Source: JAAYYF01 sp040255585 (GTDB lineage: Bacteria; Deinococcota; Deinococci; Deinococcales; Trueperaceae). From it: DNA of 64,000 nucleotides. The stretch lies in assembly GCA_040255585.1 (NCBI GenBank), contig JBDZVI010000006.1, forward strand, positions 1 through 64,000, written 5' to 3'. The position numbers and the translations under genes were made by a program. The notes under the pieces were generated by a model. It did no database searches. It was not told where the DNA came from and worked only from the letters and a program-made list of their open reading frames with translations. Shown here one piece after another: positions 59,966 through 64,000 of this stretch. The stretch's first letter is position 1, and each line of letters opens with the position of its first letter.

Positions 59966-61816
59966 TCAGGGGGCCGTGGCCCCGTTGAACGTCAGGGTCA
60001 CGAACGTGTACTCGACGCCGTAGTACAGCTCGAGGTCGAAGACCCAGTCGTGGGCATCGGAGGCCGTGCCGCGCGAGACAGCGCCCTGGAGCGTGTTGAC
60101 CTCGAAGGCGTCGTCCTCGTCGCCAGGAAGGGCGGGGGGCGTGGCGCTCACGAAGTTGAGCTCGAAGGCGAGGGCGGCGGCGAAGTCGTCCGGGAGCCAG
60201 TCGGTGTTGCCGACGCCGCTCACGCGGATGCGGTCGCCCGGCACGATGACGGTGCTGGCGTTCGAGAAGTCGAACGCCGTCTGCGGGCCGGTCTCCTCTT
60301 CGGAGTTGGCGTCCATGACCTGGAGGCTGAGGCCGAGGTCGAGGCTGAACGTGACGTCGGCGGTCTGGCCGAGCTCATCGGTGACCGTGACGGTGCCGGT
60401 GTACAGGCCGGGGTAACCGGTGGCGCCGGCGATGGCGCCCGTCGCCGGGTCGACCGTCAGCTCGTACGTGGTGGCGGGGTTGACGAGATCGTCGACCACG
60501 AACGCGTCGGGCAGGGCGCCGGCGGTGAGTTCGTAGCTGAGGGCGCCGTAGCCAGCCGAGGTGGGCGCGGGCGCGACGACGTTGATGGCGTTCGCGATGC
60601 TCGCGTTGCCCACGTAAGCGGTGTAGTTGGCGCCGAAGGCGAGCGCGGGGGCGACTACGACGTCGACGGTGTCTGTCTGCGCGGCGTCGAACGTGCTGGT
60701 GGCAGTGATGGTCACGGTGCCCGCGGCGACGCCGGTGACAACGCCGTCCTCGTCCACCGTCGCGATGGTCTCATCCGAGGAGGACCATTCGACGTCCGTG
60801 CTCGCCCCGCCGACGGCGTCGACCGTGGCCGTAAGGGTCGTGGTGCCGCCGATGGTGACGGCCGGGTCGACCTGGTCGATGGTGACGCTGTTGACGGCCG
60901 GAACCGGGTTGACGGTGACGGTAACGCTGTCCGACTTGGTGGCGTCGAACGTGCTGGTGGCAGTGATGGTGGCGGTGCCCGCGGCGACGCCGGTGACCAC
61001 GCCGTCCTCATCCACGGTCGCGATGGTCTCATCCGAGGAGGACCATTCGACCTCGTCGGACGCGCCGCCCGCTACCGGGACCGTGACCGTGAGCGCCGTG
61101 GTATCGCCGACCGTGACGGCCGGTGCGGCCTCGTTGATGGTGACGCTGATGACCGCCGGTTCGACGGCGACGGTGACCGTGACGCTGTCCGACTTGGTGG
61201 CGTCGAACGTGCTGGTGGCAGTGATGGTGGCGGTGCCCGCGGCGACCGCGGTCACGACGCCGTCGGCGTCGACGCTCGCGATGGCGTCGTCGTCGGACGA
61301 CCATGCGACGGTCTCCGGAGCGCCGTTGACGACCGCGACTTCCGCGACGAGGCTGGCGGTCTCACCGACCAGCAGCGCCTGGTCGCCGTTCGTGATGGTC
61401 ACGCTGGTGACGGAAGGCTCGGCATCGGCATCGGCCGTCGTGAACGACCAGGAGCTGGCCGCGCCGAGGCGCGAGCCGGCGGTGCTCTCCACGTTGGCGC
61501 CCAGCGTGGCGGTGTAGCTGGTGAAGGGGTCGAGGGCCGCGTCGGGCGTGAAGGTCGCCGTGCGGCTCGTCGGGTCGTACGTGACCGTGCCGGCCACCGC
61601 CGTGTCGCCCTGGGAGAGCGTGAAGTTGTCGTCCAGGCTGGCCGGCTTGACGGCGACGTTGAAGGTGGCGGAAACGGCCGCGTCGAGCGGGACGTTGGTA
61701 GCGCCCGCGGCGGGGGCTCGCATGGTCACGGCCAGCTTCGTGACGGGGGGCTTCTGGTCGCACGCCACCACTAGCAGCGCGACCAGCAGCGGGATGATCG
61801 ACAGCCTCTTCAGCAT
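59966..61816 (-). CDS. Lipoprotein with SbsA-like and three Big2 Ig-like repeats
   Basis: 616 residues; the start at MLKRLSIIPLL is supported by AGGAGGAAAG, while an ATG eight codons upstream has no site. Lipobox VVAC (Cys19). Residues about 30-125 form a Big5/SbsA-type Ig-like domain (VTMRAPAAGATNVPLDAAVSATFNVAV...GSRLGAASSWSFTT). Three 86-residue Big2 repeats follow (about 133-385), each with VEWSSSDETIATVDEDGVVTGVAAGTATITATSTFDA or a close variant. A beta-rich C-terminal region (FGANYTAYVGNASIANAINVVAP...) is not recognised. Probably a surface scaffold or adhesin within the polysaccharide locus. Confidence 0.85.
   Translation of the reverse strand: MLKRLSIIPLLVALLVVACDQKPPVTKLAVTMRAPAAGATNVPLDAAVSATFNVAVKPASLDDNFTLSQGDTAVAGTVTYDPTSRTATFTPDAALDPFTSYTATLGANVESTAGSRLGAASSWSFTTADADAEPSVTSVTITNGDQALLVGETASLVAEVAVVNGAPETVAWSSDDDAIASVDADGVVTAVAAGTATITATSTFDATKSDSVTVTVAVEPAVISVTINEAAPAVTVGDTTALTVTVPVAGGASDEVEWSSSDETIATVDEDGVVTGVAAGTATITATSTFDATKSDSVTVTVNPVPAVNSVTIDQVDPAVTIGGTTTLTATVDAVGGASTDVEWSSSDETIATVDEDGVVTGVAAGTVTITATSTFDAAQTDTVDVVVAPALAFGANYTAYVGNASIANAINVVAPAPTSAGYGALSYELTAGALPDAFVVDDLVNPATTYELTVDPATGAIAGATGYPGLYTGTVTVTDELGQTADVTFSLDLGLSLQVMDANSEEETGPQTAFDFSNASTVIVPGDRIRVSGVGNTDWLPDDFAAALAFELNFVSATPPALPGDEDDAFEVNTLQGAVSRGTASDAHDWVFDLELYYGVEYTFVTLTFNGATAP
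60666..61439. repeat. Three 258-base intragenic repeats encoding Big2 domains
   Basis: Period 258 bases, equal to 86 codons. Segments 60924-60988 and 61182-61246 are identical over 65 bases, and the first copy differs at few positions in its core. Recent duplication or gene conversion within the lipoprotein gene is indicated. Confidence 0.85.
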
Positions 61817-62382
61817 CTTTCCTCCTGTGGTAATCCTCATGCCTGATCAACGATGCCGGCCTCGTACACCGGCGTCAAAGACGTCGTAGCCATCTTAGCG
61901 GTGCGACCGTGATTAGATTATGAATTTTCCCTTAGCAACGGCATCCTTGTGCGGGTCGGCGGAGGGGTCGGCACGGGTCGGCGCCGAGGGTCGGCCATGG
62001 CCAGCGGGGGTCGACGGGAGGTCAGCGCGGGCCGTGGGTGGGTCTGCGGGAGACCACGCTGGAGACCAAACCGGGGAGACCACACTTGAGACCACAGCGG
62101 ACCCAGCGCAGACCGGCCGCCCGGCTACGCGGCGTGTGACCGATCCGCACATGAGACGAAGATGAGTGTCTATGATATTCTTCACGTCGCGCCGCTCGTC
62201 AGCGGTGCGCGCAGGTGATCCGCGCTCCGACCGCCGCTCGGCGGCCGGTTCGCGGCAGGCAAGTGGGCTATCTGAAGGGGGAAAGGAGACCGTTACCCGT
62301 TGCCGAACGGGATCCAACCTGGCTTGGTTCCGAACGACTCCGGGGAGCTGTCGTACATTCAGAGGGCCGTAAGAGTTCGTTG
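61817..62382. other. Divergent spacer with two families of short repeats
   Basis: Between two divergent lipoprotein genes. It contains GGGTCGGC-type repeats (61953-61995, four copies every 10-13 bases) and GAGACCA repeats (62050, 62062, 62076, 62088). An AT-rich patch near 61905-61935 suits a minus-strand promoter for the Ig-like lipoprotein. An open frame on the minus strand (61913-62317) is composed of these repeats and is not credible as a gene. TATGAT at 62171-62176 is a possible plus-strand -10 box. Confidence 0.5.
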
Positions 62383-62506
62383 ATTAGCCTTCCATGAGAA
62401 ATTTAAGGCTTCGCCCAAGTGGGCGAGGTCGCTACCCACTACCCGTGGCAACGAAGCGTGCGCCGTACTTGGGCGCTTGGAGCACGCCGAGCCAGTAGCG
62501 CAACCG
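62383..62506 (+). ncRNA. Candidate pseudoknot leader RNA, copy B
   Basis: ATTAGCCT (62383-62390) opens hairpin AGCCTT/AAGGCT (62386-62410), then TCGCCC-AAGT-GGGCGA (62411-62426). The main stem follows: GCGTGCGCC (62456-62464), loop ending CTTGGGCGCTT, GGAGCACGC (62479-62487). Six bases on is AGTAGCGCAACCG (62494-62506). Loop GCGCT (62473-62477) can pair with AGCGC (62497-62501). CGCCCAAGT (62412-62420) could instead pair with ACTTGGGCG in the loop, an alternative fold. The element ends 26 bases before the lipoprotein start codon. It matches copy A in order and core sequence; no known class fits. Confidence 0.55.
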
Positions 62507-62532
62507 ACCGGGAGCCGAAAGGACCCGACTCG

Positions 62533-63360
62533 ATGCAGTCAAGCGTGCCTCAAGCAACCCCCCGCAAGCTCCTCCGCTACGCGGGCCTCGCGACCGCCGT
62601 CCTGGCGTTGACGCTGGCTGCCTGCAAGCCGCCCGTGAAAGCGGACCCGACGAAGGTCGACAAGGTCGGCCTCGTCCTGCTCAACGCGGGCACCAGCGCA
62701 GGCAGGGCGAGCGGCCAGGCCGCGTTCGTCGAGCTCACGGCGGCCAGGGCCGAGGAGCTGATGGCCAGCCCGTTCGGCGCCCAGATAGGCACGTGCAGCG
62801 TCTCGACTAGCGGGGCGCCCTCGGTCGGAACGCCCGCGGACGCCCCGCGCGGCGCGAGCCTGCTGGCCGGCGACATGACGCTCACCGTCGGCGCCGCCAC
62901 GTACGGCCTCCTCGAGCGCGGTGACGACGGCCGGTACACACTACGCGCAACCGACCCGCTCCCCGCGAGCGACATGAAGCTGAAGCTCGCGGGCACGGGG
63001 GCCTTCCCCGCCTTCAGTGACGTGGTCCTCAAAGCGGGAGCGGCGCCCGAGCTGGCCAGCGGCTTCGACCCGAGCGCCGTGACCACCGCCACCGAGTTCG
63101 CCTGGACCCCGGGTGCGGCGGGAGCCGCCCTGTTGCTGGTGGGCGCCAGCGCCGACGGCGCGGTGGCGTACTCGTGCCTGGCGGACGACGCAGCGGGCAC
63201 GTTCCGGTTCCCTGAAGCCACGCGTGACGAACTGACAAGCGCCGGTTACGACAGCGGCAACCTCGCGACCCTCGCCCGGATAAGCGCGACCCAAGCGCGC
63301 TCGGGCTCGGCGCTGCTGCTGGTCAACACGATCCGGTCGACCGACCTAGGAGCGGAGTAG
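62533..63360 (+). CDS. Lipoprotein of unknown function
   Basis: 275 residues from the ATG after GAAAGGA; the frame is open farther upstream through the leader RNA and that part is rejected. Signal peptide with lipobox LAAC (Cys31). The mature part (KVGLVLLNAGTSAGRASGQAAFVELTAARAEELMASPFG...) is low in aromatics and rich in Ala and Gly, with LAGDMTLTVGAATYGLLERGDDGRYTLR and LLLVGASADGAVAYSCLADDAAGTFRF looking like beta structure. Two Cys in the mature part could form a disulfide. I do not recognise a family. It is three bases from the next lipoprotein gene and probably cotranscribed. Confidence 0.8.
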   Translation: MQSSVPQATPRKLLRYAGLATAVLALTLAACKPPVKADPTKVDKVGLVLLNAGTSAGRASGQAAFVELTAARAEELMASPFGAQIGTCSVSTSGAPSVGTPADAPRGASLLAGDMTLTVGAATYGLLERGDDGRYTLRATDPLPASDMKLKLAGTGAFPAFSDVVLKAGAAPELASGFDPSAVTTATEFAWTPGAAGAALLLVGASADGAVAYSCLADDAAGTFRFPEATRDELTSAGYDSGNLATLARISATQARSGSALLLVNTIRSTDLGAE

Positions 63361-63363
63361 AGC

Positions 63364-64000
63364 ATGCACCGACCCCAGCCGAAGACGCCGAGAGCCCCGC
63401 TCCGCCCCGCGCTGCGCCTGCTGTTCCTGATCGCGGCGTTGGTGATGGTGCTGGTGGCGTGTAACACGACACCGAGCCAGCGCACCAACACCCGACCCAA
63501 CCCGACGCCCACAGAGGCGCCCGCGTGGAATCCGAACCTGCCCCGGCAGGGACCCGGCAAGTCGCTGCCACTGCACCTGGGTTACATCCCCAAGGGCACG
63601 GGTGAGGCGCCCACACTGCGCACCCAGGCCCAGGACGACGTCATCGTGCAGATGCAGGCGTTGGTCATCTCGGCGACCAATAACGTCGACCTCGAACCTT
63701 CCCTAGCTGGTTGGATTGCGCTCCTAGAGCAAGTCGGCATGCCATACGAGCACATAGTGGCCAGCGACCCGCAATGGACCGTCCAGGCCCTGGCCGATCA
63801 CCTGGTCACACCTGATGGTGTGGGAAGGTTCCAGGCCGTCTTCCTGACCACCAGCAACCTCGTGTACGACGCCGGCGGCACGTACCCATCTGCTTTCAAT
63901 GAAGACAAGTGGGCCGCACTCTTCGACTACGAGCGCACGTACGGTGTTCGACAAGTAGCGCTCTATGCGTCTCCGTGGGATGCTCCTGAGCCTTACGGGG
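63364..64000 (+). CDS. Lipoprotein, Agd3-like secreted glycan deacetylase candidate, truncated by window end
   Basis: 212 codons present, open to the window edge. Signal peptide with lipobox LVAC (Cys33), then a Pro/Thr-rich linker (RTNTRPNPTPTEAPAWNPNLP). The following region, LRTQAQDDVIVQMQALVISATNNVDLEPSLAGWIALLEQVGMPYEHIVASDPQWTVQALADHL..GRFQAVFLTTSNLVYDAGG..SAFNEDKWAALFDYERTYGVRQVALYASP, reminds me of the N-terminal part of Agd3-type galactosaminoglycan deacetylases. That similarity is from memory and moderate. If right, a deacetylase domain would follow outside the window, matching the polysaccharide context. Confidence 0.6.
   Translation, partial: MHRPQPKTPRAPLRPALRLLFLIAALVMVLVACNTTPSQRTNTRPNPTPTEAPAWNPNLPRQGPGKSLPLHLGYIPKGTGEAPTLRTQAQDDVIVQMQALVISATNNVDLEPSLAGWIALLEQVGMPYEHIVASDPQWTVQALADHLVTPDGVGRFQAVFLTTSNLVYDAGGTYPSAFNEDKWAALFDYERTYGVRQVALYASPWDAPEPYG

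Noticed and set aside
62135..62155. CRP-like site TGTGAC...GCACA
   Set aside because: The spacing and half-sites deviate from the consensus and no linked promoter is clear.
61913..62317. 134-codon open frame on the minus strand
   Set aside because: It is built from GGGTCGG and GAGACCA short repeats, has no ribosome site, and overlaps the promoter region of the neighbouring gene.
1..64000. CRISPR array, prophage, insertion sequence, tRNA
   Set aside because: No regularly spaced long repeats, no transposase or phage proteins, no tRNA T-loop or anticodon arm was found on reading both strands.

Overview
The window is a high-GC bacterial contig holding ordinary chromosomal genes on the left and a large exopolysaccharide/cell-surface locus on the right. 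No rRNA, tRNA, transposase, integrase or CRISPR array is visible. Two runs of exactly 100 N (55396-55495 and 57036-57135) show a draft, probably metagenome-derived, scaffold. GC-rich codon use, many 4-base ATGA/GTGA gene overlaps, and several TANNNT boxes only 5-9 bases upstream of start codons (leaderless-type promoters) fit Deinococcota. A Truepera-like lineage is my guess; it rests on general gene style, not on a marker comparison.

Left part (1-12.5 kb, mostly minus strand): a LacI-type repressor and a cut-off ribokinase behind a convincing promoter and operator; an operon of a PotD-like binding protein, PotA-like ATPase, C45 acyltransferase and GNAT acetyltransferases, with no permease genes; an SDR oxidoreductase; a hisA-fpg-thioesterase operon in which fpg seems to start at an AUC codon; and a two-component system. 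The latter is divergent from a VTC-like / DUF4956 / CotH triad (12.7-15.9 kb). A sulfur amino-acid PLP enzyme with a switch-like leader follows.

Middle (17.7-25.5 kb): yceD-rpmF, a clear terminator, then fabH-fabD-fabG-acpP-fabF, convergent with murJ, and one small membrane protein.

Right part (25.8-64 kb): the surface polysaccharide locus. A plus-strand operon makes nucleotide sugars and the initiating lipid-linked sugar (UDP-HexNAc dehydrogenase, uronate 4-epimerase, DegT aminotransferase, PglC-type sugar transferase, WbpM/PglF-type dehydratase, aldo/keto reductase, second epimerase). A convergent minus-strand operon carries an AsnB amidotransferase, AMP-forming ligase, acyl carrier protein, NAD-synthetase-like enzyme and GNAT. 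Beyond are a second AsnB, four family-4 glycosyltransferases, a Wzy/ligase, a Wzx flippase, a polysaccharide deacetylase, a Wzc-like chain-length protein, and six secreted lipoproteins (Ig-like, beta-helix/pectate-lyase-like and unknown). Together they suggest a Wzx/Wzy-type export system for a polymer containing amidated amino-uronic acids.

The most unusual item is a structured element in the leaders of two lipoprotein genes (minus strand 48223-48334, plus strand 62383-62506). Both have the same order of elements, a 9-bp stem with compensatory changes, a conserved loop and tail able to form a 5-bp pseudoknot, and a 13-base core. I know no riboswitch class that matches it.
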